64,000 bases of DNA from Calcarisporiella thermophila CBS 279.70 (taxonomy: Eukaryota; Calcarisporiellomycota). Both the position numbers and the translations under genes were made by a program. A model generated the notes under the pieces. The model was not told where the DNA came from. It did not search any database and was given only the letters and a program-made list of their open reading frames with translations. This document shows, piece by piece, positions 9,760 to 22,476 of this stretch (its first letter is position 1; every line of letters starts with the position of its first letter). The stretch is taken from the NCBI RefSeq assembly GCF_041956535.1, contig NW_027192213.1, forward strand, positions 261,926-325,925. The letters run 5' to 3'.

Positions 9760-12700
9760 ATGGAGCAGCAGGTGGAGCAGGCCGTTGCTTGTGCGCTGAG
9801 CCCCCACTCGGATGCTCAGCTCAAGTCGCAGGTAAATCTCATTCTCATCGCCAATCCATTCCTGATTTTTATCTCGCGTCTCTCTCTCCTGTCTGAAACC
9901 CACTCTCCCGTAAATGCATTCTAATGCGCTCTCCCATTAATCCTCGTTAGGCCATCGCTTACCTTGATCAAGTTAAAGCATCCCCCGACGGCTGGCAGCT
10001 TTGTCTCTCCATTTTTGTGAAGGAGCCCAAAAGGTATAATCTCTTCGACATCTTATTTTCAATCTGGAGCTTTCGCGTTGCGCCCTTGATCTCCATGGAC
10101 TAACCATCTCCATGCCAAAATCAGACCCCCCGAGGTGCGCTTGTTCGGCTTGCAAGGTCTTGATGATGCTCTACGTAACAGGTCAGAATAGACAAGTCGA
10201 TGTCGATTTTATTTTGGATTAATTTTCATGGCCCTCTAGCTCTATGGATGCTCAAGCGCTGCTCTTTCTGCGTCAAACCCTTCTAGAGTTCGTCAACCGA
10301 GAGTACGTCCTCTCAAGCGTCGCCGAACCCCAATGTATCTACTGGCCTACATCTACCCTTCGCGGGCTCAGCCCTATTCTAATTTTTTTTTTTTTGCCTA
10401 TTATTTAGACCTCAAAAATAAGCTAGCTCAGACGATAACCTACCTTTTTCTCCAACAATACCCCTCCGAATGGCCTTCCTTTTTCGACGACCTCTTGGTC
10501 ATGACAAAACTCTCAGATTCGGATCAGCTCAACGTACGCATGGTGGACTTGTTCCTGCGCATATGTGTGGCAGTCGACGAAGAAATCGCCACGGTGGGGA
10601 TTTCGCGTGGCCGCAATGAAACCGCCAGAAACACGCTAATTGTAAGAGGGCTATTTCCCACCTCTCACTCCCTATTTCCATTGAGAAGCATTGACACGCT
10701 CCCCGCACTTTTTACAGAAAGACACGATGCGAGAGCGAGAAAACCAGAAACTGGTTGCGATATGGCTTAAATTTCTCCAGGAATACCGGCAGAGTCGCCC
10801 AGATATTGCTGAGCTAATCCTTAGGTGCATCGGCGGCTATGTTGGTAAGTGGCTCCCTGCTTGGCCTCCCCCCCCCCCCCGGATTATGGCTCACTTTCTG
10901 CGCTAATCAATGCAGCATGGATTGACATCAATCTGGTGGTGAATGATTCTTTTGTCTCGATGCTCTACCAATTTATGACCGAGCCGCAGCTCTGTATTGC
11001 TGCTTGCGAATGCCTTATTTCGGTGAGCTAATGCGGCCTGCTTCGTGCTTGTGGATGTCAACTTATGAGGGCTCTCGGTGCCCCATTCTCTCTCTCTTTA
11101 GATTATCTATAAAGGTATGAAGCCGCAGGATAAACTTAATCTCATCCAATTCCTCGGTTTGCCTGACATCATTGGACGCGTGAATGTGGTATGTCTATTT
11201 CCCCATCGCGATGCCGCCCTACGAAAAACTTTTTGCTTACCTCGACCAACTTTTGTAAAATAGGCTGGCGAGACGGAGTTTGCAGAACACGTTGCAAAGC
11301 TGGTGAATGTATTGGGCGTGATCCTCTGCCAAATATGGGCCGACAACCAGGTGCAAGACGAGACTAGAGGTAATTCGATCCTCTCCTTTTTTTCGACTTT
11401 ATCAACAACTTCATCTTGTTCTTATGCTCTCTTTAAGCGGCCACCTACATTGTCATCGAAAAACTGCTACCCTATTTACTTAAATTTTTGGCGGATGAGT
11501 ACGATGATACCTCGTCGGCAGTATTCCCCCTGGTGTCCGAGCTATTGCAACTGGTACAGTAGAGCATGTTTATGGCATCTCAGTTTCCATGCGCCCCCCT
11601 CCTCCCCCTTCTCCTTATGCTAATCTTTCCCTCGTCCTCATAGTTGAAGAGGCAAAAGAAGCTCGCGGGATCGCTTTCTCAGCCTCAGCAAGATTTCTTG
11701 CTTAGTTTGTTGCGTGTGGTGGTGATGAAAATGAAATATGACGAATCCGCAAACTGGGGAGGAGATGATGATGAGGAAGAGGAGGCATTGTTTTTGGAAA
11801 TGCGAAAAGTAAGTGCCCCGCGCGGAATATCCTTGCGGCACGGATTCTTATTTGTTTTATGTTTAGGGGTTGAAGGTGTTTTTCGACAATATCGCCGCCA
11901 TCGACGAGACTCTGTTTTCCTCGTTCGTGCTCTCTGCCGTCGTGAGCACATTGGACCGATTCCAGGAACAGGGCAGCAAAATGGACTGGCGAGATTTGGA
12001 ATTAGCCCTCTACGTCCTCTACTTGTATGGCGAAGCGGTGAAGGAGGCGGTGAAAGGTAAATCCTACGATTACTTTGCCCTCTAGGTACACGGCTAACCA
12101 TGGATAACTAGTGGGTCAAATGCAGTTTGCGGTTACCCAGGGTGGCAGCACCCAGCTCTTGCCGCTGGGAGAGATGGTTTGGAAAATGGTTACCAACAGT
12201 GAGTCTTTGACCGACCGCTTTTGTGCCGGGATCCAAGGTTTCTAATCTCCTCTTCTTTCTTTTTCATCTACTTCATCTCCATGGGGGGTATTGAAGACGT
12301 CTCTACACATCCCCATCCTTCCGTGGCGCTGCACTTTTTCGAGAATGTCGTACGTTATTATCAGTTCTTTGAGATCCAGCCGGACTGCATTCCGACCGTT
12401 CTGGGCGCGTTCGTGGATGGCCGTGGCCTGCACCACTCCAAAAAGTCCGTCCGAAGCCGATCCTGGTACCTCTTCTACCGATTCGTCAAGATACTTCGCC
12501 CGCGCATGGGAGCATTCGTCGAGCGGGTTCTCTCGAGCATCCAGGACCTCCTCGTCATCGAGGCCGAGCTGCCTCCTCCTTCGGACGCTGCAAGCGAGTC
12601 AACTACAACCGCATCGGCGGGAGTGTTTGACAACCAGATATACCTGTTTGAAACCGTGGGCACCTTGATTTCCCATGAAGCTGTTCCCGAGGTTAAACAG

Positions 12701-14106
12701 GTGGAATACCTGAGCGCGGTGTTGAACCCGCTGTTGCTGGGACTGCAGGAGTATCTCCCCAAGGCCATGGCGGCAGGAGAAGATCCTTTGCCATCTCTAC
12801 AGTTGCACCATTTGATCGTTGCTGTTGGAAGCGTTGCCAAAGGTACAAACTATTTCCACTCCACGGTTAAGTATTCCAAGTGACCACACCTGACCGTCGC
12901 TGCCTCCTCTACCTAGGATTCCCGGACGCCCCCTCGGGTCAAGAGGCACTGGGAGGCTACGCAGAGGTCTTCAAGCAGTCCGTAGAGAACATCTTGACCG
13001 TATTGGAGCATTTGAACCAGATCGATGTCATTCGCGAGGCGGTAATATACACATACTGGCTCTATTCATCATGTCCGTGCTTACATCTAGGCTCACCTTG
13101 CATGTAGGCAAGATTCTCCTTCTCGCGCTTGATAAGCTGCCTCGGAGCCAAAATCCTCCCCTATCTCCCCCCCGTGATCACTGGGCTGCTCACCAACTGC
13201 AAACTTTCAGAATTGGTGGACTTTTTGCCCTTCATCGGGCAAATCATCTACAAATTCAAGGTACAGCCTTTGACGAATCTCCAACACGGCATTAATGTCC
13301 ATCCATTATTAAACCCTCCATTCTACCGCTAGCCCTCTATCTTTAATATCGTGAACGACTTACTACTTCCTCTTGTTAAACGCGTCTTTGTGTTCCTGAA
13401 CCAAACCCCCTCCGGCACGGATGAGGCGCTCATGCTCATTGACCTCCGCAAGGCCTACCTCAACTTCATCCACATGTTATTTAATTCGGAATTGGAGCGA
13501 GTGTTCATCAGTGACCGTAAGCTCTCCCCCCTTCCCCCTCGCCAGACGCCTTTCGCGCTAACTCTCTTGCCTAATAGTCAACCGACCCCACCTTAATATC
13601 ATCCTTCAAAGCATCCTTCATTACGCAAGCGACACCTCCAATGTCCAAAGCCAAAAGCTTGCTTTTGGCATCCTCCTTAAGATGGTGAACGCGTGGGCCG
13701 AAAATCAAGCCAACGGAACCAACTCCTCCGTGAACCTTCCCGGATTCGACCAGTTTGTCTACGGCGATCTTGTGCGCGCGTGCTTCGAGGTGCCAGCCAA
13801 GCCTGGCTTCGACCTGACCGATGGGCAGACGGTGTTGGTGGTTGGGGAGATTGCCCTGCTGCAACGCGCCATTTTTGAACGCGGGGGGGCCGCGTTTGCT
13901 GACTATTTGCGCGAGGGATACCTCCCCTCGATCCAGTGCCCGCCCTCGCTGGCCGACGAGTATGTTCAAGCCTTACAGCAGCTGGATGCTAAGAATTTCA
14001 AAAAATATTTCCAGGTAGGGGCGGGATGCAATTTTTTTTGCCAAATATGTCACTAACCTATACACTCTGCTTCTAGACTTTTGTTCAGAAATCCAAAGCA
14101 TTATGA
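9760..14106 (+). CDS. XPOT: Exportin-T (tRNA export karyopherin, Los1 family)
   Basis: Exportin-T carries mature tRNA out of the nucleus with RanGTP. The ATG at 9760 starts MEQQVEQAVACALSPHSDAQ, matching the start of human XPOT and its AxAYxxQxKxSPDxWQxC motif. Many short exons follow. NTLIKDTMREREN-like sequence comes near 10630-10750. A block at 11700-11800 is rich in acidic residues and ends EALFLEMRK, equivalent to EAMFVEYRK in XPOT. SVALHFFENVVRYYQFFEIQ and LHHSKKSVRSRSWYLFYRFV follow near 12330-12490. The C-terminus has FADYLREGYLPSIQCPPSL and LQQLDAKNFKKYFQ. The last intron begins near 14013, and the final exon ends KSKAL with the stop TGA at 14104-14106. The gene is full length for the family. 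Exon boundaries in 10.2-11.7 kb are approximate. Confidence 0.93.
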
Positions 14107-14967
14107 GAAAAAAAAAAAAGAGTTAATATGCGTTTATTTTATTTTTATTTTTTTACGTTTCTCCGGGGATAATTGCTTTTTTTTTAACATAGGGTTGGGC
14201 CTTTGTCAAAAAATTTTATTTCTTTTGTTCTTTTTTTTTTTCTTCTGCTTCCATTCCTAAACACTTTCATCCAATTTCTAAACAATATGAGATAATCGCT
14301 TTAGATATTGGAATTAGAAGAATGTTGAAATTCATTTTTATATATTCTATTTACTTGGGAGATTGCAATGTCTCTATTTCTTACTTCTTTTTCTCCTTTT
14401 GTTTCCACTGTTTTTTTACACAAATAAAATGGACAATTATTTAGCTCTTTGTCGAGGATACGGTGCCTTTTTTTTCCGTTAGCAGACGCTGTTTATCCCG
14501 TTCGTTGATTGAGTATTACTAAGTATGAATCGAAGGGACAGACGCTTTCAGCATTCATGAACTGCTCCTGGCGTCTCTCTATAATGGATTTTCCATGGAG
14601 TTTTACCGCTCAGTTTGTAGCCACTTGAAATGCATTGCTTGATGTTATACTAGGGATAGACTTTGGGCCCCAAGAAAAGCTCATCAAGTTCTCTTGGACA
14701 ACGGTCGCCTACGAGAATGGAACTCGTTCTCAATCAGGAGATACGACTCTCAGATCATAATATGATCTGAGAGTCGTATTATTCGCATTTCTCCTGGGGA
14801 TTTCTGGGATATTTCGACCGGAGTCTGATTGGGAGGACCAGCCACTGTTGAGGGAAGTTTTTAGCGGTTCGAATGAATGAAATAGCGCAAAGAGAGGTTA
14901 GAAAGATCTTCCTCCATTACCATCCCTCTACACACTACTACTAGGGAAAACACATCCATCAGCAACC
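14107..14967. other. AT-rich spacer before RPS23
   Basis: T-rich sequence with runs of T9-T10 follows exportin-T and is probably its 3' region. The second half contains a long perfect inverted repeat (listed separately). Further on is a pyrimidine-rich stretch just before the RPS23 start, as is usual for ribosomal-protein promoters. No coding sequence was recognised. Confidence 0.45.
14741..14779. repeat. 18-bp perfect inverted repeat with 3-base loop
   Basis: The left arm 14741-14758 and right arm 14762-14779 are exact reverse complements, separated by AAT at 14759-14761. On either strand this folds into an uninterrupted 18-bp hairpin. It lies about 190 bases upstream of the RPS23 start codon. 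It could be a terminator-like or regulatory hairpin, a transposon footprint, or an accidental palindromic duplication. No target-site duplication is obvious. Confidence 0.8.
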
Positions 14968-15694
<727 letters not shown>

Positions 15695-15845
15695 ACCCTC
15701 ATCTCAATAATAATAATAATAAAGTTGTGCTCTCGTTGGTTCTCTATCACATCCTGCTCGACCTCCCCCCCCCCTTTACACTATCCAAAATGGAGGGCCG
15801 GCTATTTAGCTTCGGCAATCACGCTTAAAAAAATATAGGAGCAGT

Positions 15846-16255
15846 TTATTTTTTATTCTCGTAGATTGCATCACAATACTCGGCCGCCTTGATATCGCGG
15901 CTAGAAAGCCCTTTACACTCGTGGGTGGTCCAGGTCACTTCAACCCGGCTGTAAACCTAGTGCCATGGAGTGGAAAATTAACCATCAGGCTTTTCAAGCA
16001 ACAGTCTTTTTTAAATACATTAAACCACTCCGGGTGATGATTGTGCTTCTCACTCCACAGCGCGATTCGGGACATGAATGCCCACGCGTGGTTGAAGTCG
16101 GAAAATTGAAACGTACGTTGAATGGCATCGCGTTCAGAGGGAATGCGCCATGTCTTGGGAATTGCCTCGCGCTGTGACGCGGTGAGAGTGTTTATGTATC
16201 GGGAAGACGTGCGTGTCTGGACCTGTGGATAAGCTTGCTTGAATGCGCGAAACAT
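15846..16255 (-). CDS. Pterin-4a-carbinolamine dehydratase
   Basis: The enzyme dehydrates 4a-hydroxytetrahydropterin, recycling the pterin cofactor. Exon 1 starts at ATG 16255-16253 with an Arg/Ser/Thr-rich leader ([19 protein letters not shown]). It continues with [19 protein letters not shown] and the catalytic signature [11 protein letters not shown]. One intron follows (GTATTT...ACTAG). Exon 2 gives [21 protein letters not shown] and ends IYENKK with TAA at 15846-15848. The protein is about 115 residues, with the usual fold plus a leader of about 35. That leader lacks acidic residues and could be a mitochondrial targeting sequence. The gene is head-to-head with MAD1, with 148 bases between the start codons. 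Confidence 0.93.
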
Positions 16256-16403
16256 GGTCTATTGGCATTAATATTCTGCTTTCTTGCAAGTGACACTGCC
16301 ATTGACCAATATATTTGTTGAGGGTGGCTTCTTCAATTTTGCATCCTTATTTCACCTTCTCTTTAATAGATTTCAAGAGAGTTTAGATCTACAGTGCCTT
16401 ACC

Positions 16404-19400
16404 ATGTACAGAAGAACCCTCCGTCCTGGAGAGGGATCTCTTAGTTCTCGCATCCCCCAACCTCGCTCCTCCTCCTCTATTCTTTCTTCTTCTCTCAATA
16501 CTGTTAACAATAAGTCAAAACCCAGCGATCCGCCGATATTTCGCGACATTCAGTCGGATTTTAGCCGATTCTTAAAATCAAGCCAGACCTCGACCTCCGG
16601 AAATGTAGCCATTTGATTAGATATACCTGCTTTACTCTTCAGATCGCTAATGCTAGTTTATATTGGAGTAGTCCGGCCTAAGTCTTAATCTCTATGATCT
16701 AGAGAGCCCGTCGCTGTCACGAGAAGTTGGCCCGGACGCCGGATCTTCGTTTGCGGCCTCGACACAATCAGCAGGTTGGAATCACCATATGTATTGATAT
16801 TGGCCACTGTTCTTTCTTCTCACCCCATTTCTGATCTGTGATAGATAAAGATTTGGAAGAGGCCAGGCTTCGGGCATCAGAATTCCGTCGCAAGGCAAAA
16901 GAACTCACCTACGAACTTTCCAACACGAAGACCGATATGCAGCGTAAAATATTGAGTCTGGAAGCGGATAAAAAAAAGCTGGAGTCGCAGATTAACGAGT
17001 TAAAGTTAAATATCGAGGTAGGATCTCATTTCACACACATTCTCGGCTTGACTCGCGTGTTAATCTTGAGTATTTAAAGAAATTGGAGCAAGATAGACGC
17101 ACTCTCCACGAGCATAACAAGGAATCAACCGAAAAATTGCGGAACTTGGAGAAGAATGCGTCGCGTTACCGGCAGGAGGCTGAGCGCGCCTTGAACAAAC
17201 TCCAAGAAGAGAATCGCGCCCTGCAGAACCAAATGACTGAATCACAGTTGGCGGCCCGGGAGAGCGAAGGTGAGGCCTCCCAAAAAGTGCGGGAGATGTC
17301 TTCGCTAGTTGAATCTTTAGAAAACGCGCTGGAGACCAGCAGAGAGCAGGTACCTAAATTTATACTTTACCCACATTGCGGGCAATATTAATGACAGGGT
17401 GTGTCCTGGTTGTGTTATTTGCACCCCATTACGGTAGCTTAAGCGACAGACGGAACTCACCAAAACGCGCCAACAGCAACTCGAAGAAACGCAATTGCGT
17501 CTGGCCAAAGCGAAGGACGAGCTGCAATCGATTCGTTCTGAGAACTCGGATCGCCCAGAGTTTGACCTGATTCGCCGAGAGCTTCACGGTAAAGTTGATG
17601 TCTAGGGCATGCACTCCTAACCTCTGTAACTAAACCTTCTCAATTAGACCAAGTCGACTATGTAAAGCAATTGGAGTCTCGGAATCGCGAGCTGCAGCGT
17701 GAGGTTGCACAGCTGCGAGAGAAGCAACAGGATGTCCTAGTGATTAAGAAGCGTAGCCAAGAACTCGAAAACCGCCTGATGCAATTCAGCGAGCTGCGAA
17801 TCAAACTCAACACAGCTGAGCTTGAGAATGAAAAATTGCTCAAGAAATTGGCTGCGCGAGGGTAATACATCCGTGCTTGCTGGACAAGGCTACCGATGAA
17901 ATAACGTGGACTATTTGCTATTGGTAGAGAGGACTCGGGTCAAGTGGAAACGCTGGAGGCCGAGTTAAGGAGTCGGGACGCGTTAATGATGTCGTCCGGG
18001 AAAATGGTAGTTTCGCCGTTGTAAAGCTTTATCCTAATGCAACTCGTTGATGGCTGTTTCTTTTTTGCTATTTGTTCTCTTGCTCAGATACAAGAGTGGA
18101 AGGAGAAATGCCAGTCGATGGAGGAGCGGCACCGGAAGGACCAGCGGCTAATCAAGCGACTGGAGCGAAGTAAAGAGCTTGCTCAACGTGAAGTCGAGTT
18201 TTTAAGACAGCAGCTGGTGCGTTATTCAATCCAGAGTCCAAGTTTATAATGATGGCGCTGATTCACTCTTGTTTCCCCTCTATTTTAGAAAACGCTAGAC
18301 TCGGATGAAACCGTGGTTATCCCAGCACAGCAGTCCAATTCACAGGCCGTCCAGCGTGCGGAAATGCTCGAGAAGATGGTGGACGAATATCGCAAGCAGA
18401 TACGGGAGCTCACAGAAGAAACCAAGGCATTGCGGTCAGCTGCTCCTCCTAGGCCGGAATCGATAGGGAGCGAAGAGGCCAAGGCAAAGCATGACGAGGC
18501 CCTTCAGAATAAGCTCAAGGATCTGGAGCAAGAAAATGCGGACCTAAAACATGAGATCGAGATTCTCGACAAGCAGGTGGGGGAGCTGGAGCAGGCTGTC
18601 GGCCGCGGAGAATACGACCGGCGGACCACCAAAATTCTACAATTGAAGGAGAACCCCGCAGCCATGTCTCAGGTGATTCGTGAGAACACATTGAGCAATC
18701 TTCGGGCCGAAAACAACGCCCTTCTGCAACAAATACGGGAGCTTCAGCAGCGAATCCATTCGCCTGCGGGAGAGAATGAGGGCGTGGGCCAGAAGCGACT
18801 GAGAGACGAGAATCAAGGGGCCGGGGCCGCGAAGCGGGTGTGCGCAGGCGACGAACCCGACAACCAAATGGCGGTGGACGTCTCAATACCCGAGTCGGTT
18901 AGGGAGGATTTGGTGCCACGGATGAGCTTTGTACGGCTAAAGGATGAGAATCAACGCCTAGAGAATTTGGTGGCCGAGAAGGACAAACGCATGATGCGGC
19001 TGAAGGAGGTGAGGGTTAACTCCTCCGTTGTTCGATGATAATTCCTTTTGCTCACCCCACTCCCCTCCCCCTTTTTTCTCTCACCAGGTTTATAAGACAA
19101 AGGCCCAGGAGGTGCGGGAGGCGGTATTTTCACTTCTTGGCTACAAGCTCGACATCCTCGAGAACGGCCGCGTACGCCTCACCTCGATATACTCGGAGAA
19201 GGATGATCACTCCTTCGTCTTCACCTCCGAGGACAACGATTCCGGCACCATGCAGCTCATCGGGGGCGGCAACATGCAATACGTGCGGTCGCTCGAGAAC
19301 CACATCAAGTTTTGGGTGGTGGAGCGGGGCTCCATTCCCGCCTTCCTGAGCACCGTCACCCTGGAGCTTTTTGAAAAGACCACTGTGATGCAGGGGGCGG

Positions 19401-19435
19401 TGGGTGGGAGTGGGGCGGTGGCCACGGAAGGATAG
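16404..19435 (+). CDS. MAD1: Spindle assembly checkpoint protein MAD1
   Basis: Mad1 recruits Mad2 to unattached kinetochores and seeds the mitotic checkpoint complex. The product is almost entirely coiled coil over about nine exons. A Mad2-interaction motif is visible at 18631-18660 (KILQLKENPA), equivalent to KVLHMSLNPTS in human MAD1. The Bub1-binding RLK motif lies in MMRLKEVYKTK, split by the last intron near 19008-19088. The C-terminal RWD-like head includes LLGYKLDILENGRVRLTSIY and SIPAFLSTVTLELFEKTTV, and the stop is at 19433-19435. I chose ATG 16404 (MYRRTLRPGEGS) because the in-frame upstream ATG at 16284 would add 40 residues that look like leader sequence. The N-terminus is Ser/Arg-rich and disordered. 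Confidence 0.93.
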
Positions 19436-19611
19436 GATCCCCCAAGGAGAGGTTTGGGTTGCCTTTGAGATCGTGGTTGGCTCTCTCATCTTTTGTATAT
19501 TTTTACTTCGCTTATTTCATTTTTTTAAAAAAAAAATATAATTATTAATTCTATCTGCATATTTCACAGTTAAAACAATCTTCTGCCATTAAAGTATAAA
19601 CATGGTTTTCT

Positions 19612-20540
19612 CTATTGCGACGAAATGTCCTGCTTGGGCACACGGAAATAGACGCGCTCCCAATCCACCGCCTCCCAAAACTTCTTTACATAGTCCTCTT
19701 TCCCTCTTACTCCGTAATCTGTCAAATAAGCGTGCTCCCACACGCTCAGGCCCAGTAACGGGATATACGAGTTGGCATGTTGAGGGGGATGGTGGATGGA
19801 AGCGGAGGAGAGAGCCTTGGTATTGGGGTCGGTGGCCTGGGTACGCCACGGCCGGTGCGGGGTCCCGCCGTTGTATGTGGTGAGGATATCGAGCTTTCCA
19901 GCGGGTGACTCGACGAGGAAGACGAATCCGGAGCCACATAGTGAGAGGGCCTCGTCTGTAAACTTTACGATGAGAGAATCACAAAAAAAAAAGGGGGAGG
20001 GGTGAGTAGGGAGGCGGCGAGACAGAAAGAAAACGATGCCCGAATCCACGGGGGGTCGCCTACCTTGGCCTTCAATTCCTCAATGCCTCCAAAATCCTCG
20101 GTGATGCGCTTCTGCAGATCGAAGCGAATTGCTCGGGCCGGCGAGGATGTCAACGAGCGGAGGAAAAACTCGTTATTCCATGCTTGTGATGCAACGTTGA
20201 AAACGTTGGCCCGCAGCGGATTCTCGGCCAAAGTAGTGACCAGCTCAAACACCGATGCATGCTCCAAGTCGGTTCCTATCCCATTCTTCGTTCAGCCACC
20301 GGGCATTATCGTCAAACGCACACAATAATAAGACTCACCGACTACAAGCTGATTTAATCGCTCCAATAAGCCCTGCTGATGCTCCTCCCAGAGAACGCGT
20401 ACGGCCGCGGGTGAGAGGAACGGAGAAATGCCCTCTGATGCGGGGAATGGCAGACGGTTGAGCCGATGAAGGTTTCGTACCTGTATGATATTACGAGAGA
20501 AGGAGGAGGGTGAATGGAGGGGTAATAGTCTTCGAAGCAT
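19612..20540 (-). CDS. Mitochondrial ribosomal protein of the SOD fold (mS42/mS43 type)
   Basis: The sequence follows the Fe/Mn superoxide dismutase fold: an N-terminal helical hairpin, then VASQAWNNEFF (SOD: ANHSLFW), then CGSGFVFLVE and LLGLSVWEHAYLTDYG (SOD: GLDVWEHAYYL). Three of the four metal ligands are changed. The His of the first helix aligns with Leu, the His of the NHS motif with Asn, and the Asp of DVWEHAY with Ser; only the last His stays. Such metal-free SOD-fold proteins are known fungal mitoribosome small-subunit proteins (yeast Mrp1 and Rsm26). The start MLRRLLPLHSPSSFSRN at 20540 is a good mitochondrial presequence; a longer in-frame start at 20642 is possible. Two introns split the gene, and the stop is at 19612-19614. 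Which paralogue, mS42 or mS43, is unclear. Confidence 0.85.
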
Positions 20541-20690
20541 GGCGATGAATTTTTGAATGGAAGGGCATAGTTTCGAGCCCTCCGCCGTTTTGTTGACGGG
20601 ATAAGTGACTTCTGGTGGCTGAGTTAATGGAACGGCATCCATCCAACTTTATTAAAATGTACAATCGATCAAGATAAAATATACAAATGG

Positions 20691-22476
20691 CTAGCCTTGG
20701 TAATGTCTACTCTTATTTGCGATTCTTGTCATTCGCCTCTGTACATTTGTGGGCGCTTTTCCATTATATGGAGAAGGATAGGGAGGGTGGTTGCCTCCGT
20801 AGGCGTTTAGGGAAAGGTTGGACATGGCAGTGGCGAGGCCACTATTTTGCGGCTGAGGTGAGGCAGGATATGGGTTGGGGCCACGGTAAGGGAAACTGTG
20901 CTTTGGTACGGGCGGGGGAGGTTGGTTTTCATGCGGGGGAGGCGGGTATCCTTTTGTATATATAGGGTATCCATGGGGGTTAGGGAGAGAGTGTGCGAGA
21001 GAACGCGGCGAGCTGGTGGGGTAGTGTGGATATCCTATAACATCCCCCCGATTCAAACTAAGGGAGGGTGGGGCCAGAGAGTGCGAGCCAGAGTGAGAAC
21101 GCAAGAGGCCTTTGGAGTTGTAGTTTGGCGGGGGCTTTCCTGGCGGCGTGTTGCCGCGTCTATGATTGTCATAGTTTGGTGGCATTGGAGGCAAATTATG
21201 TAGTGTGGAAGGAGAGGCGTCTGGATGCGGAAACGGTCTATAATGTGAAGGGTTGGGTGTAAATCCTTGAGAGGCAGGAGGAGTAGAATGGCTAGGCTCT
21301 GGATAGGAGTTTTGTCTTTGGGTCCGGTAGGCGGGGGTTGGGTGAGGTGAGTCGTGTCTGCCTGGAGGGTTGTTCTGTGGTGGCTTCCCCTGATGATACC
21401 GACTAGGGGCAGCCTGGCTTGGATAGGATTGGGGTGGGCCTATTCCCCTGCCATGCGCGAATTCTCTACTCTGCACATTCCCAGTGGGATATGAATCGGA
21501 TCTTTTCAACTGTCCATAGGGAGCAGGAGAGCCTTGCAGTGGAGCCTGGGGCCCTCTACCGGGAGGTTGAGACTGGTTCGGTACAGGTGGCCGCATCGCA
21601 GATGGAGGATATTGATGCTGATGTTTGGGCGCAAACGCATGGGGCACCGGACGCTGAACGGGAGGTTGCTCGTAGGACTGTGGTTGGAATTGCGGAGGAT
21701 TCGGGGCAGCTGGCGATGGAGAATCCGAACGAATATGGGCTCGTATGTCGGTGGGATGCTGTGTTTTTGGATGCTGCTGTAGCTCTGGCGGCAGGTTCTT
21801 GAGGAGCGGAGGCTTAAGATTCTAACAAAATGATACAGGATCATAAACATAAAAGCAAGCTCCTTCAACTTGAAAACAATTTACAGCTAGACTCTGGTAA
21901 AAAGTGAACTCCAGATACAACTCTCCAGCGTATTTGCCATGGTACTTCAGCTGGAACCAGTCTATCCATTTGGGAGAAAAAGATTCAGTAAACTGGGCTG
22001 AGCAGAAGAAGAGGTGCCAAGGGCTCAGCGATATTCACCGTCCAGCTCGCCATTATTCAATGCATCAGAAATGTCGATAACCGTCTCCCCAATAAGCTCG
22101 TTATTCATCCCATCCTCATGGAACACCTGAATAAATAGTCGTCGCTCCGTGTCCTTGATATCAAAGTTCAGCTGCTCGTCCCACTCTGGTTTCTGCCCAC
22201 CGCGCTGATCGATCTTTGTGCGCTTTCTTGGCCCAGCAGGCCCCAGCCGAAAGACGCAGAACGGGGACTGCTTCCCTATGAGCTCGCGATTAGGGAGGTG
22301 GCGCTAAAATGGCAAGCAAATGGATGGAGAGAATGGGGCAAGAATTAGTTGGCACGGATCGCTAAAGAAGAAACCCCAAGCGGCAGGGCTGCGTGGGGCC
22401 AGGATGGAAGGCTCACCCCCTTTATGACCACGACGACCAGCTCACCCTCCGGATCTTCTTTCGCATTATGAGACAT
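20691..22476 (-). CDS. C2-domain, proline-rich protein (Fic1/Inn1-like)
   Basis: The first two to three exons encode a C2 domain. It starts at MSHNAKEDPEGELVVVVIKG (ATG 22476-22474) and runs through RHLPNRELIGKQSPFCVFRL, LFIQVFHEDG, LIGETVIDISDAL, WFQLKYHGKYAGELYLEF. A long last exon (from about 21815) is rich in Pro, Gln, Ser, Tyr and His with many PxxP motifs, and the protein ends SRHYQG with TAG at 20691-20693. An N-terminal C2 plus PxxP tail is the layout of fission yeast Fic1 and budding yeast Inn1. These act with F-BAR/SH3 proteins at the division site to couple ring closure to septum formation. Function here is inferred from architecture; other fungal C2/proline-rich proteins are possible. 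The intron after the Gly of VIKG uses a GTGAGC donor. Confidence 0.75.

Noticed and set aside
19612-20540. Superoxide dismutase enzyme
   Set aside because: Three of the four metal ligands are replaced, and the layout fits the mitoribosomal SOD-fold proteins.
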